This document shows positions 7,758 to 17,003 of a DNA stretch of 64,000 nt, piece by piece (the first letter of the stretch is position 1; the number at the start of each line of letters is the position of its first letter). Below the pieces are notes generated by a model. That model had not been told where the DNA came from. It searched no databases and was given only the letters and a program-made list of their open reading frames with translations. This DNA is from Duncaniella muris (GTDB lineage: Bacteria > Bacteroidota > Bacteroidia > Bacteroidales > Muribaculaceae): contig NZ_PUEC01000016.1 of assembly GCF_003024805.1 (NCBI RefSeq), forward strand, positions 19,131 to 83,130, given 5' to 3'. The position numbers and the translations under genes were made by a program.

Positions 7758-8693
7758 CTATGGCGCGGATGAGGCCGGCATACTGTCGGTCTGCGCGGCT
7801 GTGGCGGCGGCTGAGGTCAGATAGCGTTCCACGAGGGTGGAGTATTGTGGTGTGGTCTTGAAGCGGCGTATCTGGGCGTCGAGGGTGTCGGCAAGCGCGG
7901 TGTTGTCTTTGTTGACTACCCATGACTGGAACTGGGTGAACGATACTGGTGTGGCCAGGTTGACGTCAGGATAGTCCTCGGCGAGGCGTGTGGCTTTGGC
8001 TTCGTTGATGACGGCGCGCGGGATGCGCCCCATTGCGGTCAGCATGAAGAGTTGCTCGGCGCTGTGGATAGAGTCGTGACGCAGGATTATGGTGTCGCCG
8101 ATCTCATGGCTCAGGTTGCGGAGGCGTTCGGCGATCGGTGTGCCTCCTACTGTCCAGACTTCCTTGCCGGCGAGGTCGAGGCGCGAACGGACGGTGGTGT
8201 CGAGGCTTATGAGTACCTGGCGGTCGAGGTAGACGGGTTCGGTGAAGCGGAAGCTGTCGCGCCGCGAGGAGGTAAGCGGATAGTCGGAGATGACCACGTC
8301 ATAGACGCCGCGTTTCAGCTCGTCGAGTGCCGAGGTGACGGATGATATTGGGTAGAATTTGACATTGTCTCCATAGAGGGTGGCCATCTGTTTCATCATC
8401 TCGTAGTTGAAGCCTGCGAGTGAGTCGCCGTAGCGGTAGAGCGACATGGGTGAGTAGTCGATGGCCACGTTGATGGTGTCGCCTTTGGCGCGTGTGTATT
8501 CATAGCCGTTGTTTGCTACGGGCGAGGAGCAGCTTTTGACCGAGACGATCACTCCGACGGCTATGAGTATGAGCGAGAGGAGTATGCCTCCGCGGGGGCC
8601 GTGGAAGAAGTCTGCGAGGTTGCCGTGGCGTGGGCGGCCGGTGGTTTTATAGTCAGGGTCTGTGGGTGTCATAGGGCCGGTTGTCTGATACAT
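7758..8693 (-). CDS. Membrane-anchored solute-binding-domain protein (SBP_bac_3)
   Basis: A 311-residue protein with a short cytoplasmic N-terminus, one membrane helix at about 35-52 and a periplasmic domain. That domain resembles family-3 amino-acid-binding proteins: INVAIDYSPMSLYRYGDSLAGFNYEMM near the start, YDVVISDYPLTSSRRDSFRFTEPVY in the middle, and VNKDN plus QIRRFK near the end. No permease or ATPase gene is adjacent. The arrangement resembles the sensor half of MltF, but no lytic transglycosylase domain follows. It is more likely a ligand sensor or an accessory of a remote system than a transport component. The ligand is unknown. Confidence 0.75.
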   Translation of the reverse strand: MYQTTGPMTPTDPDYKTTGRPRHGNLADFFHGPRGGILLSLILIAVGVIVSVKSCSSPVANNGYEYTRAKGDTINVAIDYSPMSLYRYGDSLAGFNYEMMKQMATLYGDNVKFYPISSVTSALDELKRGVYDVVISDYPLTSSRRDSFRFTEPVYLDRQVLISLDTTVRSRLDLAGKEVWTVGGTPIAERLRNLSHEIGDTIILRHDSIHSAEQLFMLTAMGRIPRAVINEAKATRLAEDYPDVNLATPVSFTQFQSWVVNKDNTALADTLDAQIRRFKTTPQYSTLVERYLTSAAATAAQTDSMPASSAP

Positions 8694-8768
8694 TTATGTA
8701 TATATAAACAATCGGCCGGCGAAAAAAGGTTGACGGATGAGCCTGTGCTTCGGCTTGTCAGGAGCGGA

Positions 8769-10745
8769 TCAGTTTGAGAAGTCTACTATCACGCCCATCT
8801 GGAAGCGGCGCGGGTTGAGCGGATAGTGGGGCATGGAGAAGTAGTTGTTGTCGCCGATGAGGCCTTGGTTGACGTGTGAGAAGAGCACGAAGAAGCGGGC
8901 GCGTGAGAGCTTGAGGTTGAGATAGGCTGTCATGAAGGGGTAGTTTCCGCAGTCGATCTCGCGCTGGTTGCAGAAGGCCATTGTGGCGGGCTGGTAGGCG
9001 GGGGCCTTGTATTTTGTGTAGTAGTCGCAGTCTACACCGAGCTGGACTTTGAGCACTCTCGCCACTCTGAAGAGCAGATAGAGGTTGGAGTAGACGGCCA
9101 GTCTGGGCAGAGGTATGACTGCATCGTTGGTTGATGTCTGATAGATGATGGTATTGTCCCAGTTGAGTGCGCGCCAGCGGAGGTTCTGCTGTGCGCGGAT
9201 GCTGAACACCTGCACGCTGCCGCTTTCCTGGGTGGGGAGCCCGTCGGCGTTGAAATAGATGTGGTTCTGGATGTTTTCCACTCCGATGTTGATGTTGGTT
9301 CCGGTGTGGGGGATGTTGAGGATGCCGCCGAGGCGGAGGCGCCGGATTTTGCCGAAATCGTTTTTCCAGGCGAAGTGGTTGGAGATGAAGTTGTTCATCA
9401 GATATGGCGCCGAGGTGTTGCTGAAAAGGCCATAGGCTTTGACCGATACGGTGTCGCCGAGCAGTCTGAATCGGGTCGATGCGTTGCCATCAATCTTGAT
9501 TTCGCCTGCTGCGGGACCGATGAGTCCGATGTTGGCTGTGGCTTCATAGTTGAGCAGATGGCCCTGCTGCTTGGTGAGCTGTGCGCCTACGTAGAGCAGA
9601 TTTTCATTGGCTTTGTGGGCGAGGCGCGATTTGAAGGGGTAGGGTGTCAGTGCGGCGGGGCGGTCGTCGCCTGAGATTGCCAGGGTGTCGGGTGTCTGCC
9701 AATAATGGCGTATCTCGTGGGTGACGAAGGCGGCGAGACCAGCTTTGGCGTATTTGTTGAAGCCTTCAAGCAGAGAGATGCCAATGGTGTTGCGCAGTGA
9801 ATTGTATTTGGTGCGGTCGCAGGTGGCATCGGCGTCAAGATAGTGGTTGGCCCAGTATTCCTTGCCTTCCGAGGAGCTGGTGTTGGTGAAGCGGTGGCGG
9901 GAGTCTTTGTAGTCAAGAGTCCAGATGAAGCTTGACACTGGGACGTATTCGCGGGCCACTACGGAGTCGTTTTCGTCGCGGGTCTCTTTCCAGAAGCCCA
10001 CTTTGTAGCGGTGGTTCATGTAGAACTGCTGTCCGCGCACACGTGAGTGGGCTGCTGATAGGTAGGTCGGGATACTTTTGGGGTTGATGGTCGAGACTCC
10101 GCCCTGGATTTTGGCCGGATCGGTGATGTAGAGGTCGTCGGTGATGCCGCCGTTTTCCTTGTTGAGGAAGTTGAAGGAGTTGAAGAAGGCCTGCATTTCA
10201 TAGCGGTCACCCATGTAGGACCCTGATAGCCCCCAGGAGAAACCTTTGGCGGCCTGATATTCATAACTGCCTTTGGAGTAGGGATAGTGGACGCGGGCAC
10301 CGATCTGCGCGCGCTTGCTGATATTGCCTGAGAAGAGCATGCGCAGATAGTCCTGGGCTATTTCGCGTCCGCCTCCGGTGTTGTAGCCCAACTGGGTCAC
10401 GGGGATGCGGGTGTTGAAAAAGCGCATGTTGTCGACGGTCGGAATCCAGAACTGTTTTGCATCGCGGAAAAAGAAGTCGCTCATGGGCTCGCTTTCCATG
10501 AAGATCATGTTTTTGCCGACGGAGGCCTGATTGCCTGTGGTGGCGAAGGCAGGGCTGACAGAGGTAGGGACGGCCGTGCGGTAATAGTTGTGCATGAGGG
10601 TGTCCATCGGGACCCGTTCGCGCAGTCCGAGCGGCTGGATGATGCGCCAGCTGTATGACAGCGAGTCAGACGGTGTGTCATCTTTGCCGAACCCCTGAAG
10701 TCCGGCAATGAGTATGGTGAAAATGATGAGGATATGCTTTTTCAT
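8769..10745 (-). CDS. Putative outer-membrane porin (Porin_10-like)
   Basis: A 658-residue outer-membrane beta-barrel with signal peptide MKKHILIIFTILIAGLQGFG. The body is rich in alternating aromatic/polar strands, and it has the conserved N-terminal segment FFFRDAKQFWIPTVDNMRFFNTRIP, followed by VTQLGYNTGGGREIAQDYLRMLFSGN, that I associate with the Bacteroidetes putative porin family (PF14121). It ends in a beta-strand, VGVIVDFSN-like. The substrate is unknown. It lies just upstream of, and in the same orientation as, the solute-binding-domain gene, with a gap of 75 bases. Co-transcription is therefore possible. Confidence 0.8.
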   Translation of the reverse strand: MKKHILIIFTILIAGLQGFGKDDTPSDSLSYSWRIIQPLGLRERVPMDTLMHNYYRTAVPTSVSPAFATTGNQASVGKNMIFMESEPMSDFFFRDAKQFWIPTVDNMRFFNTRIPVTQLGYNTGGGREIAQDYLRMLFSGNISKRAQIGARVHYPYSKGSYEYQAAKGFSWGLSGSYMGDRYEMQAFFNSFNFLNKENGGITDDLYITDPAKIQGGVSTINPKSIPTYLSAAHSRVRGQQFYMNHRYKVGFWKETRDENDSVVAREYVPVSSFIWTLDYKDSRHRFTNTSSSEGKEYWANHYLDADATCDRTKYNSLRNTIGISLLEGFNKYAKAGLAAFVTHEIRHYWQTPDTLAISGDDRPAALTPYPFKSRLAHKANENLLYVGAQLTKQQGHLLNYEATANIGLIGPAAGEIKIDGNASTRFRLLGDTVSVKAYGLFSNTSAPYLMNNFISNHFAWKNDFGKIRRLRLGGILNIPHTGTNINIGVENIQNHIYFNADGLPTQESGSVQVFSIRAQQNLRWRALNWDNTIIYQTSTNDAVIPLPRLAVYSNLYLLFRVARVLKVQLGVDCDYYTKYKAPAYQPATMAFCNQREIDCGNYPFMTAYLNLKLSRARFFVLFSHVNQGLIGDNNYFSMPHYPLNPRRFQMGVIVDFSN

Positions 10746-10848
10746 AATGTGCCTGCAAAGGTACTTAAAAATCGCGCATAAAAAAAATTATCCGTCATCT
10801 CGACGAATAATCTTCTTACCTTAAATCTAATACCATGAAAAACTGATG

Positions 10849-10879
10849 CAAAGGTATAGACTTTTTGGGATATGTCAAA
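10849..10879 (-). promoter_or_regulatory. Promoter for the porin gene
   Basis: On the minus strand TTTG (10876-10879), exactly 19 bases, then TACCTTTG (10849-10856): a perfect consensus promoter with a leader near 100 bases. A second TACCTTTG at 10756-10763 lies only about ten bases from the start codon and lacks a -33 partner. Confidence 0.75.
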
Positions 10880-11019
10880 TATTTATGTTTAAAAACATCT
10901 TTGTTTTAACTTTATTTTACTATTCGGGTATTGGAATGAGATTTTGTTAACAGGGATTAAGCTTTTGCGGAGATTAAGAGGCCGTTTTTAAACAGCCCCT
11001 AAGAACTTTGGAGCGGCGG

Positions 11020-12357
11020 CTATTTCCGGGTGATGGAAAAAATGTTGACAGCGTTGCCTCCGCGTTTTTTGCGGCCCTGGGAGGTGACGACCATGTATTT
11101 TCCGTCGGCTGACCGACCGAGGCCTACTGGGTAGGAGTCGCAGCGGATCGAGGTTTCGAGTTTCATGGTCCGGGCGTTGACTATGTCGATACGGTTGGCG
11201 AAGTTGCAGGCAGCATAGACATATCTGCCGTCGGGCGAGACTTCGATGGTGCGCGCGCCGGCACCAACCTTGCATCCTTTCCATCCGTTTGCCTTGATGG
11301 CGCGGCGTTTTGCGGCCGAGGCCGAGGCGATGGCGCTGCCGAGGCTGTCGGTGTGAATTTTCCAGACCATGCCGTTGACGTTGCAGGAGGCGAAGAGGTT
11401 TTTGCCGTGGAGGGTGAGGTGTCTTACATTATATATATTGTTGATGAAGCCTATGTGTTTCATGGTTTTCAGGTCGACCACGGCTATGGAGCCTGCCATG
11501 CAGCCGATGAGCATGTGGCGGTCGCCGGGGAGGAAAACTGTGCCGCGCAGGAGGTAGCCGGAGTTGGAATCGCGGTTCACGGATTCGTTAAGCGGAAAGT
11601 CGAGTCTGAGTTTGTTGCCGATAGTGACGGGCGGCAGATGGCTCCAGCGGGCCGGATCGGGCGAGGAGATGTCAATCAGGCCTACGGTGTTGTCGCCCCA
11701 GTGGGTGACTGCAAGAAGTCGGCCGGAGTTTGAGACGGAGACCATCTTGGGGAGAGGGCCGGTGTCAAACATGCGGACAATCGAGTCGGTGCGGGTGTCA
11801 ACCACGGCCATTGCCGAGGGGTCTTGGGCATTGATGTCGAAAGTGCGGCGGTAGTATGGAATCCAAAGGTATCGGCCGCTGTGGGAGAAGGTCATTTCCA
11901 CGGGTTTGCCGCTGAAAGATCTGCGTGCGCCGTTGGGGTAGTGTTCCCATTTGTAGTGTGGCGAAGAGGTCCAGTTGTCGCCTTGTCCGGTTTTGAATGT
12001 GTGGTTTATGACTTTGAGCTTGCGCATGCTTCGGGCATCATAGACTATGGTGCGGCAGCCTTCAAGTGAGTTCACATAGAAGCGAGAGCCGTCGGGGTGG
12101 AAGGCGGCTGATTTTGGCGAGTGGATGTCGGTGTCATAGGTGGAGCGCTGCGAGGCGTTGAACTGCTGCTTTTTGCCGATATTGGTGATGGTGATTGCTC
12201 CGTCGCGTGTCGAGGCTTTGTCGCCTATTTCGGAGCGGACCAGGGCTGGTTCGTCGGTCTGCGCTGTGGCCGGAATGAATGTTGCGGCAGTCAGGAGCAT
12301 GGCTGTAGCCGCGCGCATGATGAGCCGGAGAGGGTGTGTCGGGTGGTGTGATGTCAT
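11020..12357 (-). CDS. Secreted YncE-like beta-propeller protein
   Basis: A 445-residue exported protein. The N-terminal signal peptide runs through about residue 32 (…FIPATAQ). The rest is a seven-bladed-propeller-like series of repeats of the YncE/surface-layer type: YVNSLEGCRTIVYDARSMRKLKVI, MAVVDTRTDSIVRMFDTG, AVVDLKTMKHIGFI, IDIVNARTMKLETSI. The DGRYVYAACN and DGKYMVVTSQ turns near the end are typical. No enzymatic motif is visible. It could scaffold an envelope complex or bind a ligand. Gaps of 275 and 280 bases separate it from its neighbours, so it is probably monocistronic. Confidence 0.75.
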   Translation of the reverse strand: MTSHHPTHPLRLIMRAATAMLLTAATFIPATAQTDEPALVRSEIGDKASTRDGAITITNIGKKQQFNASQRSTYDTDIHSPKSAAFHPDGSRFYVNSLEGCRTIVYDARSMRKLKVINHTFKTGQGDNWTSSPHYKWEHYPNGARRSFSGKPVEMTFSHSGRYLWIPYYRRTFDINAQDPSAMAVVDTRTDSIVRMFDTGPLPKMVSVSNSGRLLAVTHWGDNTVGLIDISSPDPARWSHLPPVTIGNKLRLDFPLNESVNRDSNSGYLLRGTVFLPGDRHMLIGCMAGSIAVVDLKTMKHIGFINNIYNVRHLTLHGKNLFASCNVNGMVWKIHTDSLGSAIASASAAKRRAIKANGWKGCKVGAGARTIEVSPDGRYVYAACNFANRIDIVNARTMKLETSIRCDSYPVGLGRSADGKYMVVTSQGRKKRGGNAVNIFSITRK

Positions 12358-12547
12358 TTTCCTTTGATGGTTTGTTGAAATGATTGGTCAGGTTGGAATT
12401 TGATTTCTATAAGCTGTTTTTAACAGCCCTTTAAATTGTGTGTCGATGAATCATCGGTGGTTCCGTGTGTCGGATTGCAACGCATGAAAAAATGCGGGCG
12501 CTAAGATAATGAAAATTTTGCAGATAGCATCTGTCGGGAATACAAAA

Positions 12548-12585
12548 AAGCGGTCTGAGCGCACGGGGTGAGGCTCAGACCGCTT
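12548..12585 (-). terminator. Terminator of guaA
   Basis: Perfect 13-base arms AAGCGGTCTGAGC and GCTCAGACCGCTT enclose a 12-base loop. Six A residues on the left give the U tract of the minus-strand transcript. It lies about 50 bases past the guaA stop. Confidence 0.9.
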
Positions 12586-12635
12586 GATATGTGGGTGTGT
12601 GGAAGGAAAGGCCTATTCCTTTGCCGGGAAGGCGC

Positions 12636-14159
12636 TTATTCCCACTCGATTGTGGCCGGCGGTTTGGAGGAGATGTCGTAGCAGACGCGGTTGACGCCGC
12701 GGACTTTGTTGATGATATCGTTGCTGACTTTGGCCATGAAGTCGTAGGGGAGGTGGGCCCAGTCGGCGGTCATGGCGTCGGTCGAGGTTACGGCGCGCAG
12801 GGCTATGGCACGTTCGTAGGTGCGTTCGTCGCCCATGACTCCTACGCTCTGCACGGGGAGGAGGATGGCTCCTGCCTGCCATACTTTGTCATAGAGATCC
12901 CAGTCGCGGAGGCCGCGGATAAAGATGTCGTCGGCGTCCTGGAGGATGCGGACTTTCTCAGGGGTGATGTCGCCGAGAATGCGGACGGCGAGGCCGGGGC
13001 CGGGGAAGGGGTGACGTTTGATGAGGTGGTCTGGCATGCCGAGCTGACGGCCTACGGCGCGGACTTCGTCTTTGAAGAGCAGACGGAGGGGTTCGCACAG
13101 ACGGAGGTTCATCTTTTCGGGCAGACCGCCTACGTTGTGGTGGCTCTTGATGGTTGTGCCGGTGATGGAGAGGCTTTCGATGCAGTCGGGGTAGATGGTT
13201 CCCTGAGCGAGCCATTTGACGTCTTTGATCTTATGGGCTTCTTCATCAAACACATCGATGAAGCCTTTGCCTATGATCTTGCGCTTGCGTTCGGGCTCGG
13301 TGACTCCGGCGAGTTCGCTGAAGAATTTTTCAGAGGCGTCGACGCCGATCACGTTGAGGCCGAGACATTCGTAGTCGTGGAGCACGTCGCGGAATTCGTT
13401 TTTGCGCAGCATGCCGTGGTCTACGAAGATGCAGGTGAGGTTCTTGCCGATGGCGCGGTTGAGGAGCACTGCGGCTACCGAGGAGTCGACTCCGCCACTG
13501 AGGCCGAGCACCACCTTGTCATCGCCGAGCTGCTCTTTGAGCTGGGCCACTGTAGATTCGATGAATGATTCGGCAGTCCAGTCCTGCTTGCCGCCGCAGA
13601 TGTCGACCACGAAGTTGCGCAGAAGCTGGGTTCCGTGTTCCGAGTGGTAGACTTCGGGGTGGAACTGCACGCCCCAGGTCTTTTCGCCTTCAACCTGATA
13701 GGCGGCTATTGCAACCTTGTCGGTGGAGGCTATGGTGTTGAATGAGTCGGGGATCGCGGTGATGGTGTCGCCGTGGCTCATCCACACCTGTGATCCTGCG
13801 GGGATGTTTTTGAACAGAGGGTTCGCGGTGTCGATCTTTGTCAGGTGGGCACGGCCGTATTCGCGTGAAGGAGCGGGTTCCACACTGCCGCCTGAGGTGT
13901 AGGCGATGAACTGAGCTCCGTAGCAGATGCCGAGCACCGGCAGGTGTCCGCGCAGGCGCGAGAGTTCGGTGTGGAAGGCTTTTTCATCGTAGACCGAGAA
14001 GGGGGAGCCTGAGAGAATCACGCCGATGACCGAGGGGTCGTCGTAGGGGAACTTGTTGTAGGGCAAGATCTCGCAGTATTCGCCGAGCTCGCGCACACGG
14101 CGTCCGATGAGCTGTGTGGTCTGCGATCCGAAGTCGAGAATGATTATCTTTTCCTGCAT
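12636..14159 (-). CDS. guaA: GMP synthase (glutamine-hydrolysing)
   Basis: Converts XMP, ATP and glutamine to GMP in purine synthesis. It has 507 residues. The class I amidotransferase domain comes first, with nucleophile C79 in GICYGAQ and the His-Glu pair in [10 protein letters not shown]. The ATP pyrophosphatase domain has the PP-loop [11 protein letters not shown], and the C-terminal dimerisation domain ends in PATIEWE. The reading frame extends 26 codons upstream, but that part overlaps the promoter and does not fit the family. I therefore start at [11 protein letters not shown]. The gene is monocistronic and divergent from the KdsC-like gene. Confidence 0.95.
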   Translation of the reverse strand: MQEKIIILDFGSQTTQLIGRRVRELGEYCEILPYNKFPYDDPSVIGVILSGSPFSVYDEKAFHTELSRLRGHLPVLGICYGAQFIAYTSGGSVEPAPSREYGRAHLTKIDTANPLFKNIPAGSQVWMSHGDTITAIPDSFNTIASTDKVAIAAYQVEGEKTWGVQFHPEVYHSEHGTQLLRNFVVDICGGKQDWTAESFIESTVAQLKEQLGDDKVVLGLSGGVDSSVAAVLLNRAIGKNLTCIFVDHGMLRKNEFRDVLHDYECLGLNVIGVDASEKFFSELAGVTEPERKRKIIGKGFIDVFDEEAHKIKDVKWLAQGTIYPDCIESLSITGTTIKSHHNVGGLPEKMNLRLCEPLRLLFKDEVRAVGRQLGMPDHLIKRHPFPGPGLAVRILGDITPEKVRILQDADDIFIRGLRDWDLYDKVWQAGAILLPVQSVGVMGDERTYERAIALRAVTSTDAMTADWAHLPYDFMAKVSNDIINKVRGVNRVCYDISSKPPATIEWE

Positions 14160-14206
14160 AAAGTGGGAATAAGAGATGGTTGTGGTAATGGATTGATTTC
14201 TGAGTG

Positions 14207-14214
14207 CAAATTTA
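14207..14214 (-). promoter_or_regulatory. Promoter -7 box for guaA
   Basis: Reads TAAATTTG on the minus strand, 48 bases before the chosen guaA start. It supports that start over the longer reading frame, which would run through this box. No strong -33 element is seen. Confidence 0.55.
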
Positions 14215-14339
14215 CTCAAAAATCGTGAGATTTTCACCCCGTCGCAATAAAGATGGTGAAATTTTATTAAAGCGCCTCAAAAGTGCTTTAAAATAGGCTC
14301 AAATAGTAGTTTAAAGGCGGTTATGTGAGAAAAATTGAG

Positions 14340-14347
14340 TAATTTTG
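14340..14347 (+). promoter_or_regulatory. Promoter -7 box for the KdsC-like operon
   Basis: TAATTTTG followed by CGGG, 23 bases before the ATG at 14370. The -33 region is weak. It probably drives the three tightly spaced genes 14370-16284. Confidence 0.55.
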
Positions 14348-14369
14348 CGGGCTAATTCAAAATGAGACA

Positions 14370-14849
14370 ATGAACAGAATAAAACTTTTTCTGACCGATG
14401 TAGACGGGACGCTGACTGACGGGGGTATGTATTACACCGCCGGGGGTGATGCCATGAAAAAGTTCAACGCGCGCGACGGCATGGGGCTGCTGCTCCTTCA
14501 GAAGGCCGGCATAAAGGTGGGGATCATCACCAGCGAGAACACCGGCATTGTCAGAAGCCGTGCCGAAAAGCTCGGTGTGGATTTTCTTGTCCAGGGCCGG
14601 CGTGACGGCGGCAAGCTTGAAGCCGCGCTTGAGATCTGTGCTCGGATAGGCATCGGGCTTGACGAGGTGTCATACATAGGCGATGATGTCAATTGCAGCG
14701 ATCTGCTGCGCGCCGCTGGTGTGGCTGCCTGTCCGGCCGATGCGATGGCTGCTGTCAAGGCTATAGAAGGAATACGGATAATGAATCTTAAAGGAGGAGA
14801 GGGCTGTGTGCGGGAGTTTGCCGAAGCGGTCCTTTCCGGGGAATATTAA
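14370..14849 (+). CDS. KdsC-like HAD phosphatase
   Basis: A 159-residue stand-alone HAD phosphatase of the C0 (KdsC/YrbI) type. Motif I is DVDGTLTDGG, followed by the short NARDGMG element characteristic of KdsC. Motif II is ITSENT, the lysine is in GGKLEAA, and motif III is IGDDVNC. The family removes the 8-phosphate from KDO-8-phosphate during lipid A/KDO synthesis, or the phosphate from 9-carbon sugar acids. KDO-8-P is the most likely substrate but is not proven by sequence. It is the first gene of a three-gene run. Confidence 0.8.
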   Translation: MNRIKLFLTDVDGTLTDGGMYYTAGGDAMKKFNARDGMGLLLLQKAGIKVGIITSENTGIVRSRAEKLGVDFLVQGRRDGGKLEAALEICARIGIGLDEVSYIGDDVNCSDLLRAAGVAACPADAMAAVKAIEGIRIMNLKGGEGCVREFAEAVLSGEY

Positions 14850-14891
14850 TACGTTGTTAAAAAACAACCTCTGAACAAACTCTGAAAAAAA

Positions 14892-15578
14892 ATGAGCAAA
14901 GTAAAAATATCAGTGACTTTCATGCTGCTTGCGGTGACGTTCTGCGTCTGCCTCATAGTCAGCAATCTGATGGAGATAAAGACTGTGGATCTTGGCCCGC
15001 TGACCATAACCGCGGGCGTGGTGGTCTTTCCGATCTCCTATATTCTCAACGACTGCATAGTCGAGGTCTATGGCTTCAGCAAGGCGCGTCTTGTCATCTG
15101 GCTCGGCTTCGGGATGAATCTTCTTGTCTCGCTGCTGCTGCAGCTCGGCATCTGGCTTCCAGGAGCGCCGTCGTGGCAGGGCCAGGAGGCTATGGAGGTG
15201 GTCTTCGGGGCTGTCCCGCGCATCTTCGCGGCCAGTTTCATTGCCTTCCTGTGTGGCTCGATGGTCAATGCCTATGTGATGTCGCGCATGAAGGCTGCCT
15301 CTAACGGACGCCGCTTTTCTCTGCGGGCCATCGTGTCGTCGCTGTGGGGCGAGGGGGTTGATTCGGTGATCTTCTTCCCGATAGCTTTCGGCGGCATCCT
15401 TGCATGGAATGAAATAGCGATGCTGATCATCACGCAGACCTTCCTGAAGACTTTCTACGAGGTGCTGATCCTGCCGGTGACCATGAGGGTTGTAAAGATG
15501 CTGCGCGATCATGAAGGCGGCGATGTGACAGATGACAGCCGGACGTCATACAAATGGTGGAAGATCAATGAAATATGA
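14892..15578 (+). CDS. Queuosine precursor transporter (YhhQ/VUT family)
   Basis: A 228-residue inner-membrane protein with about six helices. The family signature includes SNLMEIKTVDL, the FPISYILNDCIVEVYGF segment near 47-63 and the ESVIFFPIAF-type segment GVDSVIFFPIAFGG near 155. YhhQ imports queuine-related deazaguanines for the tRNA queuosine modification. No queuosine synthesis genes are seen in the window, consistent with salvage. The stop codon overlaps the next gene, so the two are translationally coupled. Confidence 0.85.
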   Translation: MSKVKISVTFMLLAVTFCVCLIVSNLMEIKTVDLGPLTITAGVVVFPISYILNDCIVEVYGFSKARLVIWLGFGMNLLVSLLLQLGIWLPGAPSWQGQEAMEVVFGAVPRIFAASFIAFLCGSMVNAYVMSRMKAASNGRRFSLRAIVSSLWGEGVDSVIFFPIAFGGILAWNEIAMLIITQTFLKTFYEVLILPVTMRVVKMLRDHEGGDVTDDSRTSYKWWKINEI

Positions 15579-16284
15579 AGGTGTCAAGTGGGTGTGGTTC
15601 GATCTTGACGACACTCTGATTGATTTTCATGCCAATTCGCGGCTGGCCAATGCGATCATCTATCGCGAGGCCGGCCTTGACCGCTATTATGCCACTCCTG
15701 AGCAGTGGATCGAGGCATATGAGGGGCACAACCGCCTGCTGTGGGAGCGCTACAGCCGAGGGGAGATCACGCAGGGTTTTCTGCGTGTCGACCGTTTCGC
15801 CACACCGCTGTCTCCCCGCTGGGCCGGAAGTCGCGAAGATCTTGAAGCCTTCTGCTGGAGGCTCGACAGGGAGTATCTCGACCGGCTTGCCGAGCAGACG
15901 GTGATGATTGACGGTGCCGTTGAGCAGCTCTCCCGCCTGCGCGCGCATTATAATATAGGTGTGCTCAGCAACGGGTTCAAGGAAGTGCAGCATCGGAAGC
16001 TGGAAAACACCGGACTCGCGCCGCTTGTGGATCTTGTGGTGCTCAGCGATGACGTGGGCTTCAACAAACCTGACCTGCGTATCTTTGCCCATGCCATGAA
16101 GCGCGCCGGAGAGATGGATCCGCAGGCCCATCTGATGATCGGCGACAACCTTGCGGCCGATGTAGGCGGGGCTGTCAGGGTGGGCTGGCGTGCAATACAC
16201 TTCGACCGCACTCAGCCGGGGTTGCGCTGGAGAGGAAGCCATATTGCCATAGCCGATCTGAAGCTGCTTGAGGGGCTTCTGTGA
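15568..16284 (+). CDS. YjjG-like HAD phosphatase (noncanonical nucleotidase)
   Basis: A 238-residue HAD hydrolase with a helical cap. Motif I is FDLDDTLIDF, motif II SNGF, the lysine segment GFNKPDLRIF, and motif III IGDNLAADVGGA. Layout and length fit the YjjG family, which dephosphorylates damaged pyrimidine nucleotides; closely related HADs act on other phosphates. The start at MKYEGVKW overlaps the YhhQ stop by 11 bases. A start 12 codons earlier exists but adds unrelated residues. Confidence 0.75.
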   Translation: MKYEGVKWVWFDLDDTLIDFHANSRLANAIIYREAGLDRYYATPEQWIEAYEGHNRLLWERYSRGEITQGFLRVDRFATPLSPRWAGSREDLEAFCWRLDREYLDRLAEQTVMIDGAVEQLSRLRAHYNIGVLSNGFKEVQHRKLENTGLAPLVDLVVLSDDVGFNKPDLRIFAHAMKRAGEMDPQAHLMIGDNLAADVGGAVRVGWRAIHFDRTQPGLRWRGSHIAIADLKLLEGLL

Positions 16285-16357
16285 GGCTTTTTCGGCGTTT
16301 TTTCTCGCTAAAGTGGTGAGAAAGTGAAATTTAAGCAAAAAATTATAGGAATTATAG

Positions 16358-16387
16358 TTGATAATCCAAAAAAAGTTCCGATATTTG
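16358..16387 (+). promoter_or_regulatory. Promoter for the HU gene
   Basis: TTG (16358-16360), 19 bases, then GATATTTG (16380-16387), one mismatch from TAnnTTTG. The leader would be about 65 bases. It likely also serves the 29-residue gene and possibly the RNase G gene. Confidence 0.5.
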
Positions 16388-16459
16388 CACTTGCAAAAAA
16401 TTGCGCCTTGAAAAAGCGCAACGTCAAAGATATTAACCAATTATAAAATTCATATTGTA

Positions 16460-16741
16460 ATGACTAAAGCTGACATCGTTAACGAGATCTCAAAATCAAC
16501 CGGAATTGACAAGGCCAACGTGCTCGAAACCATCGAGAAATTCATGGAGACCGTAAAGGAATCTCTCTCTCACGGCGAAAACGTCTATCTTCGCGGCTTC
16601 GGTAGCTTCATCACCAAGGTGCGTTCGGAAAAGACTGCCCGTAACATATCAAAGAACACCACTATCATCATCCCCGAACACCGCATCCCCGCTTTCAAGC
16701 CCGCCAAGGTGTTTATGGAAGAGGTTAAGGATCTGAAATAA
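16460..16741 (+). CDS. HU/IHF-family DNA-bending protein
   Basis: A 93-residue histone-like protein of standard length. It has MTKADIVNEISKSTGIDK at the N-terminus, the GENVYLRGFGSF turn, the flexible arm with KTARNISKNTTIIIPEHRIPAFKPAK, and the closing helix. It bends and compacts DNA as a dimer. The arm carries basic and IPEH(R)IPAF residues in place of the P-tip spacing of E. coli HU, a form common in Bacteroidota. It stands ahead of the COX24-like and RNase G genes in the same orientation. Confidence 0.92.
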   Translation: MTKADIVNEISKSTGIDKANVLETIEKFMETVKESLSHGENVYLRGFGSFITKVRSEKTARNISKNTTIIIPEHRIPAFKPAKVFMEEVKDLK

Positions 16742-16794
16742 TTCTGCCTGCCAGAAAATCCAACTTTTAGTTAAACAAAATAAATACCAACCAC

Positions 16795-16884
16795 ATGCCA
16801 AGCGGAAAGAAAAGAAAAGGCCACAAGATGGCTACCCACAAGCGTAAAAAACGCCTTCGCAAAAACCGCCACAAGAAGAAATAA
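16795..16884 (+). CDS. 29-residue basic protein, COX24/AURKAIP1 (mS38)-like
   Basis: ATG to TAA encodes only 29 residues, MPSGKKRKGHKMATHKRKKR and then LRKNRHKKK, over half of them Lys or Arg. The KMxTHKRKKRLRKNRHKKK pattern matches the C-terminal domain of mitochondrial ribosomal protein mS38 (AURKAIP1/COX24), as known in annotated Bacteroidetes small proteins. A role at the small ribosomal subunit is inference. It lies between HU (53-base gap) and RNase G (119-base gap). No Shine-Dalgarno sequence is seen, only an A-rich leader, as expected in this phylum. Confidence 0.8.
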   Translation: MPSGKKRKGHKMATHKRKKRLRKNRHKKK

Positions 16885-17003
16885 TTCTTGCGTAGTTGCG
16901 TAATGAACACGAAGAACAAACTCTTTTGCCCGGCTCTTGAACAAAGACGCACGCAAAAGGTTTGTTCTTTGCGTCATTTCTCTAATCCGGATAACGCTTA
17001 TCA

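Noticed and set aside
12591..13568. 325-residue open frame antisense to guaA
   Set aside because: Mirror of guaA coding bias; high-GC genes give long antisense frames.
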